DNA of 64,000 nt from Mycolicibacterium porcinum. GTDB taxonomy: Bacteria > Actinomycetota > Actinomycetes > Mycobacteriales > Mycobacteriaceae. Position 1 is the stretch's first letter; each line of letters opens with the position of its first letter. Positions 6,629-16,275 of the stretch are shown piece after piece. The translations under genes were made by a program, and so were the position numbers. The DNA lies in NCBI GenBank assembly GCA_002086835.1, contig MVIG01000009.1:186001-250000 (forward strand). Reading direction: 5' to 3'. The notes under the pieces are model-generated. The model did not search any database and was not told the DNA's origin. It saw only the letters and a program-made list of their open reading frames with translations.

Positions 6629-9205
6629 ATGTCGTCAACACAGAACGTCGTGGTCGTCGGGCACGGCATGGTGGGCCACCGCTTCGTCGAGGCGTTGCGG
6701 TCGCGTGACGCCGCAGGCGCCTGGCGGATCACCGTCCTGTCCGAGGAAGCTGACGCCGCCTATGACCGGGTCGGGCTGACCGGATACACCGAGCACTGGG
6801 ACCGGTCCAGGCTCGCCCTGCCGGGGAACGACTTCGCCGGGGATGACCGCGTCGATCTGCGCCTGGGATGTGCGGTCGCCGAGATCGACCGGGACGCCCG
6901 AACGGTGCGCACCGTCACGGGCGAGAGCTTCGAGTACGACGCGCTGGTGTTGGCCACCGGGTCGTACGCCTTCGTGCCGCCGGTGCCAGGGCGCGACCTG
7001 CCGGGCGTGCACGTCTACCGCACGCTCGATGACCTCGACGCGATCCGGGCCAGCGCGAAGCGCGCAATGGACTCGAAGTCGCCGGTCGGGGTGGTGATCG
7101 GTGGCGGTCTGCTGGGCCTGGAAGCGGCGAATGCGTTGCGCCAGTTCGGCTTGCGGACACATGTCTTGGAGATGTCGCCGCATCTGATGTCAGCCCAGCT
7201 GGACGAGGCCGGAGGCACGCTGCTGAACCGCATGATGCGGGGCCTGGACATCGAGGTGCACACCGCGGTCGGCACCGAGAGCATCCAGCCGGCACAGCGG
7301 CACAGGCCGCTACGCAAGTCCGACGCCGACGATTCGATGCGGTTGTCCCTCAACGACGGCACCACGATCGACGCCGGCCTGGTGGTCTTCGCCGCCGGTG
7401 TGCGGCCGCGTGACGAGTTGGCCCGGGCCGCGGGCCTGGAGATGGCGCAGCGCGGTGGTGTTCTCACCGACCTGTCCTGTGTCACAAGTGATCCCAACAT
7501 CTACGCGATCGGAGAGGTGGCCGCCATCGAGGGCCGCTGCTACGGCCTGGTCGCGCCGGGTTACACCACCGCCGAGGTGGTGGCCGACCGACTGCTCGGC
7601 GGGGAGGCCGAATTCCCTGGCGCCGACATGTCCACCAAGCTCAAGCTGCTGGGCGTCGACGTCGCCAGTTTCGGTGATGCCAAAGGGGTTACGCCGAACT
7701 GTCTGGAGGTCGTGGTCAACGATCCGGTCAAGCAGACGTACGCCAAGCTGGTGCTCTCCGACGACGCCAAGACGCTGCTCGGCGGCATCCTGGTCGGTGA
7801 CGCCTCGGCGTACGGGGTGCTGCGACCGATGGTCGCGAGCGAACTTCCCGGAGACCCGCTGGCGCTGATCGCTCCGGTTGGGGACAGCGACGCACCTGCG
7901 CTGGGCGTGGCCGCGCTGCCCGACATCGCGCAGATCTGCTCGTGCAACAACGTCACCAAGGGTGATCTGAAAGAAGCCATCTGTGGTGGCTGCGACGATG
8001 TGCCCAGCCTCAAGAAATGCACGCTCGCCGGCACGTCGTGCGGATCCTGCGTGCCGCTGCTCAAGCAGTTGTTGGAGGCCGAAGGGGTCGAGCAGTCCAA
8101 GGCGTTGTGCGAGCACTTCGGTCAGTCGCGCGCCGAGCTCTTCGAGATCATCAGCGCCACGGAGATCCGTACCTTCTCGGGACTGATCGAGAAGTTCGGA
8201 ACCGGAAAGGGCTGCGACATCTGTAAACCCACCGTCGCGTCGATCCTGGCATCCACCAGCTCCGACCATGTGCTCGACGGTGAGCAGGCCTCGCTTCAGG
8301 ACTCCAACGACCACTTTCTGGCCAACATCCAGAAGAACGGCAGCTACTCGGTGGTGCCGCGGTCGCCGGGCGGTGAGATCACTCCTGAACAGCTGATCCT
8401 GATCGGTGAGATCGCAAGAGATTTCGATCTCTACACCAAGATCACCGGCGGTCAGCGGATCGACATGTTCGGCGCCCGCGTCGAACAGTTGCCGCAGATC
8501 TGGGCGCGTCTGGTAGAGGGCGGCATGGAGTCCGGGCACGCCTACGGCAAATCGCTGCGCACGGTGAAGAGTTGCGTCGGCAGCACCTGGTGCCGCTACG
8601 GTCAACAGGATTCGGTGAACATGGCCGTCGAGATCGAGAAGCGGTACCGGGGTCTGCGTTCACCGCACAAGATCAAGATGGCCGTCTCGGGATGCGCTCG
8701 TGAATGTGCCGAAGCCCAGAGCAAGGACGTCGGCGTCATCGCCACCGAGCAGGGCTGGAACCTCTATGTGTGCGGCAACGGTGGCATGTCGCCACGGCAC
8801 GCCCAGCTGCTGGCCGGCGACCTCGATGACGAGACGCTGATCCGCTACATCGACCGTTTCCTGATGTTCTACATCCGCACCGCCGACCGGTTGCAGCGCA
8901 CGGCTCCGTGGCTGGAGGCGATGGATTCCCCGGGGGGAAGATCAGGCCTCGACCACCTGCGCGATGTCGTGTGCAACGACTCGCTCGGTCTGGCAGCCGA
9001 ATTCGAGGCGGCCATGGAGCGCCATGTCGCCGGCTACGCCTGCGAGTGGAAGGGCGTCCTGGACGATCCGGAGAAGCTGTCGCGTTTCGTGTCGTTCGTC
9101 AATGCGCCCGACGTGGACGACCCGACCATCGCCTTCACCGAGCGGGGTGGCCGGAAGGTGCCGACGAGTCTGGGTATGCCGGCGATCATCCAGGAGGCGA
9201 AATGA
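6629..9205 (+). CDS. nirB: Assimilatory nitrite reductase large subunit NirB
   Basis: 858-residue cytoplasmic NADH-dependent siroheme nitrite reductase, reducing nitrite to ammonium. Order of domains: an FAD/NAD(P)H pyridine-nucleotide disulfide oxidoreductase region (VVVGHGMVGHRF at the start, GVVIGGGLLGLEAA near 155), a BFD-like [2Fe-2S] region (ICSCNNV, then TSCGSC near 475) with a second similar segment (GKGCDICKP), and a C-terminal siroheme/4Fe-4S domain with CVGSTWCRYG and SGCARECAEAQ followed by GNGGMSPRHA. Full length. It is translationally coupled to nirD through an ATGA overlap. The upstream box suggests GlnR control. Confidence 0.97.
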   Translation: MSSTQNVVVVGHGMVGHRFVEALRSRDAAGAWRITVLSEEADAAYDRVGLTGYTEHWDRSRLALPGNDFAGDDRVDLRLGCAVAEIDRDARTVRTVTGESFEYDALVLATGSYAFVPPVPGRDLPGVHVYRTLDDLDAIRASAKRAMDSKSPVGVVIGGGLLGLEAANALRQFGLRTHVLEMSPHLMSAQLDEAGGTLLNRMMRGLDIEVHTAVGTESIQPAQRHRPLRKSDADDSMRLSLNDGTTIDAGLVVFAAGVRPRDELARAAGLEMAQRGGVLTDLSCVTSDPNIYAIGEVAAIEGRCYGLVAPGYTTAEVVADRLLGGEAEFPGADMSTKLKLLGVDVASFGDAKGVTPNCLEVVVNDPVKQTYAKLVLSDDAKTLLGGILVGDASAYGVLRPMVASELPGDPLALIAPVGDSDAPALGVAALPDIAQICSCNNVTKGDLKEAICGGCDDVPSLKKCTLAGTSCGSCVPLLKQLLEAEGVEQSKALCEHFGQSRAELFEIISATEIRTFSGLIEKFGTGKGCDICKPTVASILASTSSDHVLDGEQASLQDSNDHFLANIQKNGSYSVVPRSPGGEITPEQLILIGEIARDFDLYTKITGGQRIDMFGARVEQLPQIWARLVEGGMESGHAYGKSLRTVKSCVGSTWCRYGQQDSVNMAVEIEKRYRGLRSPHKIKMAVSGCARECAEAQSKDVGVIATEQGWNLYVCGNGGMSPRHAQLLAGDLDDETLIRYIDRFLMFYIRTADRLQRTAPWLEAMDSPGGRSGLDHLRDVVCNDSLGLAAEFEAAMERHVAGYACEWKGVLDDPEKLSRFVSFVNAPDVDDPTIAFTERGGRKVPTSLGMPAIIQEAK

Positions 9206-9573
9206 CACTGCTCGACGACCACAAAGACGTCAACGCCGCCACGTCGTCGGAGTGGACGACGGCCTGCCGGTACGACTTCCTGATTCCGTGCCGTGGTGTC
9301 GCGGTGCTGCTGCCGGACGGTGCTCAGGTGGCGCTGTTCCGGCTTGACGACGGCTCGCTGCACGCGGTGGGCAACATCGATCCGTTCTCGGGCGCGGCAG
9401 TGATCTCCCGCGGGATCGTGGGGGATCGGGCCGGCCGGGCGGCGGTGCAGTCGCCGATCAAGAAGCAGGCGTTCGCGCTCGACGACGGCAGTTGCCTCGA
9501 CGACGATGCGATGTCGATCCCGGTCTACCGAACCCGCCTGACACCCGGCGGGTTCGTTCAGATCTCAGCCTGA
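9202..9573 (+). CDS. nirD: Nitrite reductase small subunit NirD
   Basis: 123-residue Rieske-fold small subunit partnering NirB. The typical NirD features PCRGVAVLLPDG, GNIDPFSGAAVISRGIVGD and SPIKKQAFALDDG are present. Like other NirD proteins it lacks the Cys/His cluster ligands of true Rieske proteins, so it is probably structural. The ATG overlaps the nirB stop (ATGA) and an AGGAGGC ribosome site lies inside the nirB end. Its last 16 bases overlap the end of the convergent winged-helix gene. Confidence 0.95.
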   Translation: MTLLDDHKDVNAATSSEWTTACRYDFLIPCRGVAVLLPDGAQVALFRLDDGSLHAVGNIDPFSGAAVISRGIVGDRAGRAAVQSPIKKQAFALDDGSCLDDDAMSIPVYRTRLTPGGFVQISA

Positions 9574-9809
9574 TCGGACGCCCGGCTCCAGTGGGCGTCG
9601 CGCCCCTGGAGCTTGCGGCGCTCCACGGCGCCGCGACGCTCGAGCACGGTCAGATTGCGGTACACCGACTCGATGACGACGGGTGCGCGGAAGTGCTGGT
9701 GCATGTCGTCACGTAGCTGGGCAGTGGTCATCGGCCGGGACGTACGTTCCAGAGTGTTCAGCAGGTGTTCACGCAGACGTTCGGCCGGGACCCGGTTACC
9801 GGGTCGCAC
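9558..9809 (-). CDS. Small winged-helix (Fur N-domain-like) protein
   Basis: 83 residues. LREHLLNTLERTSRPMTTAQL followed by ESVYRNLTVLERRGAVER has the pattern of a winged helix and resembles the DNA-binding half of Fur-type regulators (VYRNL...L...G). No metal-binding or dimerisation domain follows, so it is only a DNA-binding module or a decayed regulator. GTG 9809 is the likely start with a weak ribosome site. It is convergent with nirD and overlaps it by 16 bases. A role in nitrogen control is possible but unsupported. Confidence 0.6.
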   Translation of the reverse strand: MRPGNRVPAERLREHLLNTLERTSRPMTTAQLRDDMHQHFRAPVVIESVYRNLTVLERRGAVERRKLQGRDAHWSRASDQAEI

Positions 9810-10138
9810 TGCCGCGCGCGTCGTCTCGACGGGCTGCGCCCGCCGGTGTTGTCACCTGCACCTTTGCCTCTACTCCTACCGAATCGCTCGATGATCGCGA
9901 TAACGATAGCTGAGTTTTCACCCCGGATCTGACGCGGTGATCCGCCGGCAAACGGTTGGGGGCTGGTTACTCAGGCAAACACCTGTACAGAGGTGGTTTC
10001 GAACGGAAATTTGCCAGATTTGCGCCATGAGGAGAGTTTTCAAAGCTGTGGTGCGTCTCTCTCTGGCTAACTAGAATAGTTCGCTGGGTGTGTTTAGACT
10101 CCCTCTCAAGGAAGCGGCGTCAGAGGGGCTGACAAGGG
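9810..10138. other. Intergenic region between divergent genes
   Basis: 329 bases without a convincing gene. It should hold the promoters of the small winged-helix gene (minus) and the membrane protein gene (plus). TAGAAT at 10072-10077 is a possible -10 for the latter. No repeat, RNA or strong palindrome stands out. Confidence 0.5.
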
Positions 10139-10750
10139 ATGTTTGCGCGTTCGGTAATAAATCTGGTGGGGGCGGCGGCGATGCTGGGCGCACTCGGGGC
10201 AACGTTCATACCCCTGGCCCTGGATGCCGTGGATCGCGCCGGTCAACCCATCCCGTGCGGTAACGGAGCGCGGCCGGACTACAGCGTCGCCGCTCAACAG
10301 GACCAGCTCAACCTGGACCAGCACACGCTCGCCGGGCCGGGATTCATGGCCAGTGATTACGTCGAGCAATGTTCGGCTTTGGTCGGTACCCGGCGGTCGG
10401 CGTTCTTCGCGGTGGCCGGTGCCGGTGGCGTACTCCTGCTGGCGGGCACGGCGGGGCCGCTCATCGCGCGGTCGATCCGTTCACGCCGCGGCAGGCAGGC
10501 TCAGTACCCCCGCGCGGCGGAACCGGTTGGCAATCAGCCGAACCATGCCGGGGTGGGTTCCCAGTGGGGCGCTCACGATGTCGGCGCCGGATTCACGCAG
10601 CCGGTCCTGGAAAAGCCCGTCGGCGAGCAGGTAGGACGCCACAGCTATGCGGCGATGGCCGCGGCGGCGCTGCGCGGCGACGGCTTCGGCAACGGTGGGC
10701 GTCCCGGTCGCGGCGAAGGCCATTTCTACGCGGTCGCCGGTCATCGCTGA
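10139..10750 (+). CDS. Small membrane protein with possibly spurious C-terminal extension
   Basis: The first ~115 residues look real: a hydrophobic segment near 5-25 (SVINLVGAAAMLGALGATFI), an external loop with two Cys (PIPCGNG, VEQCSALVG) and a second membrane segment near 85-110 ending in RSIRSRRGR. From about base 10481 the frame is read antisense through the convergent chelatase gene, and the last ~90 residues have no protein-like pattern. Either the two genes overlap by 270 bp or a stop near 10490 has been lost. Unknown function. A two-segment protein with a disulfide-capable outer loop fits a cell-envelope role. Confidence 0.55.
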   Translation: MFARSVINLVGAAAMLGALGATFIPLALDAVDRAGQPIPCGNGARPDYSVAAQQDQLNLDQHTLAGPGFMASDYVEQCSALVGTRRSAFFAVAGAGGVLLLAGTAGPLIARSIRSRRGRQAQYPRAAEPVGNQPNHAGVGSQWGAHDVGAGFTQPVLEKPVGEQVGRHSYAAMAAAALRGDGFGNGGRPGRGEGHFYAVAGHR

Positions 10751-11176
10751 CAGCAGGGCCGCGGTGTGCCGTAAGTCGGATTGGGCACTGCTGTCGGACG
10801 TACCGGCTGCCGCCAGGATCACCGAATCACCTGGCCGCCATCCTGATTCGATGAGTCGATCGGCGAGGACCCGGACGGTTCCCTGGCACGGCCCCAACGG
10901 TTGGGTGACGGTGACGGCCGGGTGTCCACTGGCCGCCACGTGGGTGGGCACGTCGACCCGGACGTGATATCCGGCGGCCAGGAATGCGGGCACCACCACC
11001 GCTGGGCAGTCTGTCGGTAGCGTCGCGAGAACTTCGCTCGGTGTCGGGCCCAGCACGTCGACGAACGAGACGTGCACGCGCCGGCCCAGCAGGTCGGACA
11101 CCCGCGCGGCGAGATCGCCGATCATCGCGACGCCGCCCGGTTTGCGGGTGCCGTGGGCGACCAGGACCAGACTCAC
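10481..11176 (-). CDS. Sirohydrochlorin chelatase-like protein (CbiX/SirB family, Rv0259c-like)
   Basis: 231-residue class II chelatase-like protein, expected to insert Fe2+ into sirohydrochlorin to make siroheme for NirB or Co2+ for cobalamin. The start is SLVLVAHGTRKP, with the metal-binding His of HGT at residue 8. PAFLAAGYHVRVDVP carries the second conserved His, and ILAAAGTSD and VASYLLADGLFQDRL mark the second half repeat. GTG 11176 overlaps the hemD stop (GTGA), so the two are translationally coupled. Context with nirBD and hemD favours siroheme synthesis. Confidence 0.85.
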   Translation of the reverse strand: MSLVLVAHGTRKPGGVAMIGDLAARVSDLLGRRVHVSFVDVLGPTPSEVLATLPTDCPAVVVPAFLAAGYHVRVDVPTHVAASGHPAVTVTQPLGPCQGTVRVLADRLIESGWRPGDSVILAAAGTSDSSAQSDLRHTAALLSAMTGDRVEMAFAATGTPTVAEAVAAQRRRGHRRIAVASYLLADGLFQDRLRESGADIVSAPLGTHPGMVRLIANRFRRAGVLSLPAAA

Positions 11177-12324
11177 CGCGCCGGGGCCATCTCGGGTTCG
11201 TCGACGGCCAGCCGGTAACCCCGCTTCACGACCGTCGACACGATGTTCTTGTCTCCCAAGGCGGTACGCAGCCGCAGGACGGCAGTCTCCACCGCGTGGG
11301 TGTCGGTTCCGGTGCCGGGTAATGCGCTGAGCAGATCGAACCGAGAGACCACCGCGCCCGGGCGGTGAGCCAGTGCGCGGATGGTCGCCATCCCGGCGGG
11401 GGAGAGTGACTTGACCGTGCCGTCGACCAGAACGCAGGTACCCCGGATCTCGAGCGTGTGGCCGGCCACTCGAACCGTCCGGGCCTGCAGCAGCGGGAGC
11501 TCGTCGGTGATGTGACGGGCCAAGGCGCCCAACCGCATCCGTTCGGGTGCCGAGGTCGGAACACCGAGCCGGACCAATGGCCGCGCGGTGACCGGGCCGA
11601 CGCACATGGCGTGGACATCGGTACGCAGCGCTGCCAGCACCCGGTCGGCGACATCCAGCTCGGTGGCGCGCATCAGCACCGAGGCGACGGCCATCGCTGA
11701 GGTGAAACTGACTGCGTCAAAGCGTCTTTCGGCGATCCCGGTGACCATCTGGTCGAACTCGCCGTCCCGCGGCGCGGGATGCCAGCGGTACACCCGGATG
11801 GGCACCACCTCGGCGCCCCCGGCCCGCAACTCGTCGAGAAACTCGGGGAACGGGTCCCACTCGTCGGTGGCCCCGTGCAGCTGCACGGCGATGCGTTGTC
11901 CGGCGACGCCCTGTTCGAGGAGGTAGCGCAATACCTCTCGGGAGGATTCCGACTCCGGCGACCATTCCTCTGGCAGGCCAGCGGCCCGCAGTGCGCCCGT
12001 GGCTTTGGGGCCACGGGACACGATGCGGGCGCTGCTCAGCGCGTCGGTGAGCTCGGTGGCCAGGCCCCAGCCGTCGGCGGCGGCGAACCAGCCGCGGAAG
12101 CCGATCCCGGTGGTCGCGACCACGATGTCCGGTGGGACATCGATGAGCGACGCGGTGTGGGCGCGCAACTCTTCGTCGTCGGGCAGCGGAACCATCGTGA
12201 TGGCGGCCGCACTGGTCACCGTCGCGCCACGTCTGGTCAGCAGCGCGCTCAGCTCATCGGCACGTCGGGCGGAGGTCACCGCCACACGAAAACCTGTGAG
12301 CGGTGCCCAGTCGGGCTCGTTCAT
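11173..12324 (-). CDS. hemD: Uroporphyrinogen-III synthase with C-terminal winged-helix domain (Rv0260c-like)
   Basis: 383 residues. The first ~265 are HemD-like (LTGFRVAVTSARRADELSAL, TTGIGFRGWF, SFTSAMAV, CVGPVTA), closing and inverting ring D of hydroxymethylbilane. The last ~100 residues resemble an OmpR-type winged helix (GTVKSLSPAGMATIRALAH, then LRTALGDKNIVSTVVKRGYR). This fusion is known in actinobacteria next to nitrite assimilation genes. The DNA-binding part suggests a regulator and enzyme in one. ATG 12324 is chosen because the protein then starts like its relatives. Confidence 0.85.
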   Translation of the reverse strand: MNEPDWAPLTGFRVAVTSARRADELSALLTRRGATVTSAAAITMVPLPDDEELRAHTASLIDVPPDIVVATTGIGFRGWFAAADGWGLATELTDALSSARIVSRGPKATGALRAAGLPEEWSPESESSREVLRYLLEQGVAGQRIAVQLHGATDEWDPFPEFLDELRAGGAEVVPIRVYRWHPAPRDGEFDQMVTGIAERRFDAVSFTSAMAVASVLMRATELDVADRVLAALRTDVHAMCVGPVTARPLVRLGVPTSAPERMRLGALARHITDELPLLQARTVRVAGHTLEIRGTCVLVDGTVKSLSPAGMATIRALAHRPGAVVSRFDLLSALPGTGTDTHAVETAVLRLRTALGDKNIVSTVVKRGYRLAVDEPEMAPAR

Positions 12325-12358
12325 GGAACCAGTGAAGGCATCTCGTGTTTCCAACTCA

Positions 12359-13774
12359 TTACCCGGCCATTGCCTCGGCATGTCGGTCCGCCGGGGTTGT
12401 TGTGACGGCGGTCGCGGCCGGCCGCCGGACGTACCGGAACCAGGTGAAGGCCGAGGCCACGATGTAGAAGACCAGGAAAATCCAGAACGCGGCCGTCGCC
12501 GAACCGCTGGACAGGTAGGACTGTCGCAGGGCCAGGTTGATCCCCACGCCGCCCAGTGCGCCGATGGCGCCGGCGAACCCGATCAGTGCGCCCGACATCG
12601 ACAGCGACCACCGCTGCCGCTCCTCCTCGCTGACCTGCAGCGAGTGGCTGCGGGCCTCGAAGATGGACGGGATCATCTTGTAGACCGAGCCGTTTCCCAG
12701 GCCGGAGAGCAGAAACAGGGCGATGAACCCGACGACGTAGCCGGCCATCATCAGGCCGTTGGCCGCCCCGGCCGTGTGGTCGTCGAGCATGCTGATCGCG
12801 ACCAGCAGGCCCGCGGCCAGGATCATGCCGCCGAACACCGCCAGGGTCACCCGGCCGCCGCCGACGCGGTCGGCCAGCTTGCCGCCGTACACCCGGGACA
12901 GTGAGCCGAGCAGCGGGCCGATGAAGGCGATCTGTGCGGCGTGCAGCGAGGCCTGTGCCGCAGTCTGGCCGCCGGCGGCGAAGTTGATCTGCAGCACCTG
13001 GCCGAACGCGAAGGCAAAGCCGATGAAGGATCCGAAGGTGCCGATGTAGAGGAGTGAGATCACCCAGGTATCTCGTTCTGCCAGAATGGCTTTCATCGCG
13101 CCCAGATCGATGTTGTGCTGCTCCAGGTTGTCCATGTAGAGCGCGGCGCCGATTCCGGCGACGGCCAGCGCCACCAGGTAGACCGCGCACACCCAGTACG
13201 GCGAGCGATTACCCGCGGTGGCGATCACCAGCAGGCCGACCATCTGGATCATCGGGACGCCGATGTTGCCGCCGCCGGCATTGAGGCCCAGTGCCCAGCC
13301 TTTGAGCCGTTGCGGGTAGAAGGCGTTGATGTTGGTCATCGATGAGGCGAAGTTGCCGCCGCCGAAGCCTGCCAGGGCCGCGCACAACAGATAGGGCCAC
13401 AGCGGCAGGCCCGGATGGGCCAACAGCACCATGGTTCCGACTGTGGGGATCAGCAGGACGAAAGCGGAGAACACCGTCCAGTTGCGGCCGCCGAAGGTGG
13501 CGGTGGCCAGCGTGTAGGGGATGCGCAGGCACCCACCCACGAGGGTGGCGGTGGCGCCCAGCAGGAACTTGTCCCCGGCCGAGAAGCCGTACACGGCCTC
13601 GGGCATGAACAGCACCATGACCGACCAGATCGACCAGATGGAGAAGCCGACATGCTCGGCGAACACCGACCAGATCAGATTCCGTCGCGCGATGTATTTG
13701 TTTCCGGCTTCCCAGGCCAATGTGTCCTCGGGATCCCAGTTGGTGATGCGATTCGACTTCAGCAGAGTGGGCAT
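12359..13774 (-). CDS. narK: Nitrate/nitrite MFS transporter NarK (NarK3-like)
   Basis: 471-residue major facilitator of the nitrate/nitrite porter family with twelve predicted membrane segments. The nitrate-signature motifs are clear: AGFGGGNFASSMTNINAFYP with ALGLNAGGGNIGVPMIQ after it, and a weaker second copy (NGLMMAGYVVG) in the C-terminal half. It probably imports nitrate or exports/imports nitrite for NirBD. It sits 34 bases upstream of hemD on the same strand. Promoter: a TACTTT -10 six bases before the ATG (leaderless) and a GlnR-like array further upstream. Confidence 0.93.
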   Translation of the reverse strand: MPTLLKSNRITNWDPEDTLAWEAGNKYIARRNLIWSVFAEHVGFSIWSIWSVMVLFMPEAVYGFSAGDKFLLGATATLVGGCLRIPYTLATATFGGRNWTVFSAFVLLIPTVGTMVLLAHPGLPLWPYLLCAALAGFGGGNFASSMTNINAFYPQRLKGWALGLNAGGGNIGVPMIQMVGLLVIATAGNRSPYWVCAVYLVALAVAGIGAALYMDNLEQHNIDLGAMKAILAERDTWVISLLYIGTFGSFIGFAFAFGQVLQINFAAGGQTAAQASLHAAQIAFIGPLLGSLSRVYGGKLADRVGGGRVTLAVFGGMILAAGLLVAISMLDDHTAGAANGLMMAGYVVGFIALFLLSGLGNGSVYKMIPSIFEARSHSLQVSEEERQRWSLSMSGALIGFAGAIGALGGVGINLALRQSYLSSGSATAAFWIFLVFYIVASAFTWFRYVRRPAATAVTTTPADRHAEAMAG

Positions 13775-13780
13775 GGCGCA

Positions 13781-13786
13781 AAAGTA
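13781..13786 (-). promoter_or_regulatory. -10 hexamer of leaderless narK promoter
   Basis: TACTTT on the minus strand, six bases before ATG 13774, no ribosome site. Confidence 0.5.
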
Positions 13787-13817
13787 GGAAGCGATTATTG
13801 CGCAGGCGCTCCCCGCG

Positions 13818-13844
13818 GTGACCCGGCCGTGAAATTCCGCTCAC
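13818..13844. promoter_or_regulatory. Candidate GlnR box upstream of narK
   Basis: Read on the minus strand: GTGAG-N6-TTCAC-N6-GTCAC, three half-sites with an 11-bp period, the same layout as the array before nirB. It lies about 30 bases upstream of the -10 hexamer. Confidence 0.5.
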
Positions 13845-13852
13845 CCGCTCAC

Positions 13853-13877
13853 AGGCACGGGTGTGAGCCCCGTGCCT
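13853..13877. terminator. Hairpin after aac(2')
   Basis: AGGCACGGG and CCCGTGCCT form a perfect 9-bp stem with a 7-base loop, directly downstream of the AAC(2') stop. No T-run follows. Confidence 0.55.
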
Positions 13878-13885
13878 TCTGGTGG

Positions 13886-14482
<597 letters not shown>

Positions 14483-14630
14483 CTACCAGCGCTGCGCGCC
14501 GGTGTCTCTACGTCGCGGGCCGTCCAGCGGATAGGCCGAGCTCGCCGGGCGCCGTTTCCCACGCCTGGGTCATTGATCGCCGGGATCGCGACCCTGACGT
14601 GGAAACTGACGACCGGAATGGTCCAGACGA

Positions 14631-15515
14631 CTAGCTCTCGAACGGACGTCGAGGGTGCGCCCAGTGCAACCTGACGGTCTGCCCGGGCCGGGCCTGACCC
14701 AGCTTGTCGATGTCCTCGTCGGTCACCACACCGATCACCGGATAGCCGCCCGTGACGGGGTGGTCGGGCCCGAGGATCACCGGAAAACCGTTGGGCGGGA
14801 TCTGGATTGCCCCGCGGGTCGCGCCTTCGCTCGGCAGTTGCCGGTCGGGCCAGCGGTAGTCCAGCGGCATGCCGACCAGACGCATCCCGACTCGGTCACT
14901 GTGGGTGGTCACCAGCCAGTTGGTCCGCACCAGGACGTCGGGGTCGACGAACCAGTCGTCCCGCGGACCGGGCACCACATTCAGTTCCAGCACGTCGTCG
15001 GTGATCGAGGCGACCGGCGCCTGGTCGGTCTCGGGCAGGTCGGCGGTGTGCTCACCGACCGGCAGGATGTCGCCGGGCTGCAGCGGGGCCGGCCCGATCG
15101 CCGACATCACGTCATAGCTCCGCGAACCCAGGACCGGTTCGACGGCGATGCCGCCGCGGACCGCCAGGTAGCTGCGCAGCCCCGAGTGCGGGGCGCCCAG
15201 TGAGATCACCTGACCTTCGTGCACGTGGTGAATACTGTTGGTGCCGAACGGGATTCCGTTGACGGCCGGGTCGGTGTCCGCGCCGGTGACCGCGATGGTG
15301 ACGTCTCCGCCGACCACCCGGGCCGAGAAGCCCCCGAACATCACCTCGACGGTGGCATGTTCACCGGGGTTGGCCACCAGCCGGTTGGCCAGTGTGTGGG
15401 CCCGACGGTCGGCGGCGCCCGAGCGGGTGACGCCGAGGTGGGCCATTCCGGGGCGACCCAGATCCTCGACCAGTGCGAGAGGTCCGGTGCGCAGCACTTC
15501 CAATGTGGTGGTCAT
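14631..15515 (-). CDS. pxpC: 5-oxoprolinase subunit C-like protein (PxpC/KipA, Rv0263c-like)
   Basis: 294-residue biotin-dependent-carboxyltransferase-like protein of the KipA/allophanate-hydrolase-subunit-2 family. [19 protein letters not shown] near residues 15-33 and GYPVIGVVT with [10 protein letters not shown] at the end are typical. With PxpA and PxpB it cleaves 5-oxoproline to glutamate in an ATP-dependent reaction. ATG 15515 follows GGAGGAC. It lies 17 bases after pxpB. No pxpA is in the window. Confidence 0.88.
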   Translation of the reverse strand: MTTTLEVLRTGPLALVEDLGRPGMAHLGVTRSGAADRRAHTLANRLVANPGEHATVEVMFGGFSARVVGGDVTIAVTGADTDPAVNGIPFGTNSIHHVHEGQVISLGAPHSGLRSYLAVRGGIAVEPVLGSRSYDVMSAIGPAPLQPGDILPVGEHTADLPETDQAPVASITDDVLELNVVPGPRDDWFVDPDVLVRTNWLVTTHSDRVGMRLVGMPLDYRWPDRQLPSEGATRGAIQIPPNGFPVILGPDHPVTGGYPVIGVVTDEDIDKLGQARPGQTVRLHWAHPRRPFES

Positions 15516-15532
15516 GACGTCCTCCTCGCCGA

Positions 15533-16201
15533 CTAGCCGATGGCCCGGAACTGCACCCACGTACCGGGGGTGAGCAGCGCGGGTTGATCCCGATGTACGT
15601 CGAACATCACCGCGTCGGTGCGTCCGATCAACTGCCAGCCGCCGGGCGACTGTCGCGGGTAGATGCCGCTGAACTCGCCGGCCAGTGCCACCGCTCCTGG
15701 CGGGACGCTGGTGCGGGGCTCGGCCCGGCGCGGCACCTGTAGTCGCGTGTCGCCGCCGACCAGATAGGCGAATCCGGGTGCGAAGCCCATGAAGCCCACC
15801 TGCCACGGGGTGCCGGTGTGCGCCGCGATCACCTCGTCCGGGGTCAGCCCGGTCAGTGTCGCGACGTCGTTCAGGTCGTCGCCGTCATAGACCACGTCGA
15901 TGGTCACGTCGGCCTGGCCGGTGGGCCGGACCGGCGCCGTGCCGGGCTGCAGCCGCAACGTGCTCAGGCGTTGGCGGGTGGGTGCCTGATAGCGGGGATC
16001 GGCCAGCTTGATCAAGATCGTGCGGGAGGCCGGCACGATATCGACCACACCGAGCAATTGGGCCGCCGTGAGCGTGGCGGTCCACACCAAAACTTCGGCA
16101 GTGCTGTCGAACTCGAGCAGCAGAGCCTGATCGCCATAGTCGCGGGCGGTGCCTGGGGTCAGGCTCGGTCCCGCGTCCATCACCTCTGATGTCACACTCA
16201 T
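15533..16201 (-). CDS. pxpB: 5-oxoprolinase subunit B-like protein (PxpB/KipI, Rv0264c-like)
   Basis: 222-residue KipI/allophanate-hydrolase-subunit-1-type protein. [11 protein letters not shown] at the N terminus, the mid-protein [15 protein letters not shown]-like segment (written here as [11 protein letters not shown]), [11 protein letters not shown] and [13 protein letters not shown] are family hallmarks. It partners the downstream PxpC in the 5-oxoprolinase complex. Same order as Rv0264c-Rv0263c. Confidence 0.88.
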   Translation of the reverse strand: MSVTSEVMDAGPSLTPGTARDYGDQALLLEFDSTAEVLVWTATLTAAQLLGVVDIVPASRTILIKLADPRYQAPTRQRLSTLRLQPGTAPVRPTGQADVTIDVVYDGDDLNDVATLTGLTPDEVIAAHTGTPWQVGFMGFAPGFAYLVGGDTRLQVPRRAEPRTSVPPGAVALAGEFSGIYPRQSPGGWQLIGRTDAVMFDVHRDQPALLTPGTWVQFRAIG

Positions 16202-16275
16202 GACCTGAAGCTACCCGCGAGTAGCTAAGAAAGCCCCCGCTCTATGAACCTTGCCAGAGGTGCCTTACCGAAGCC

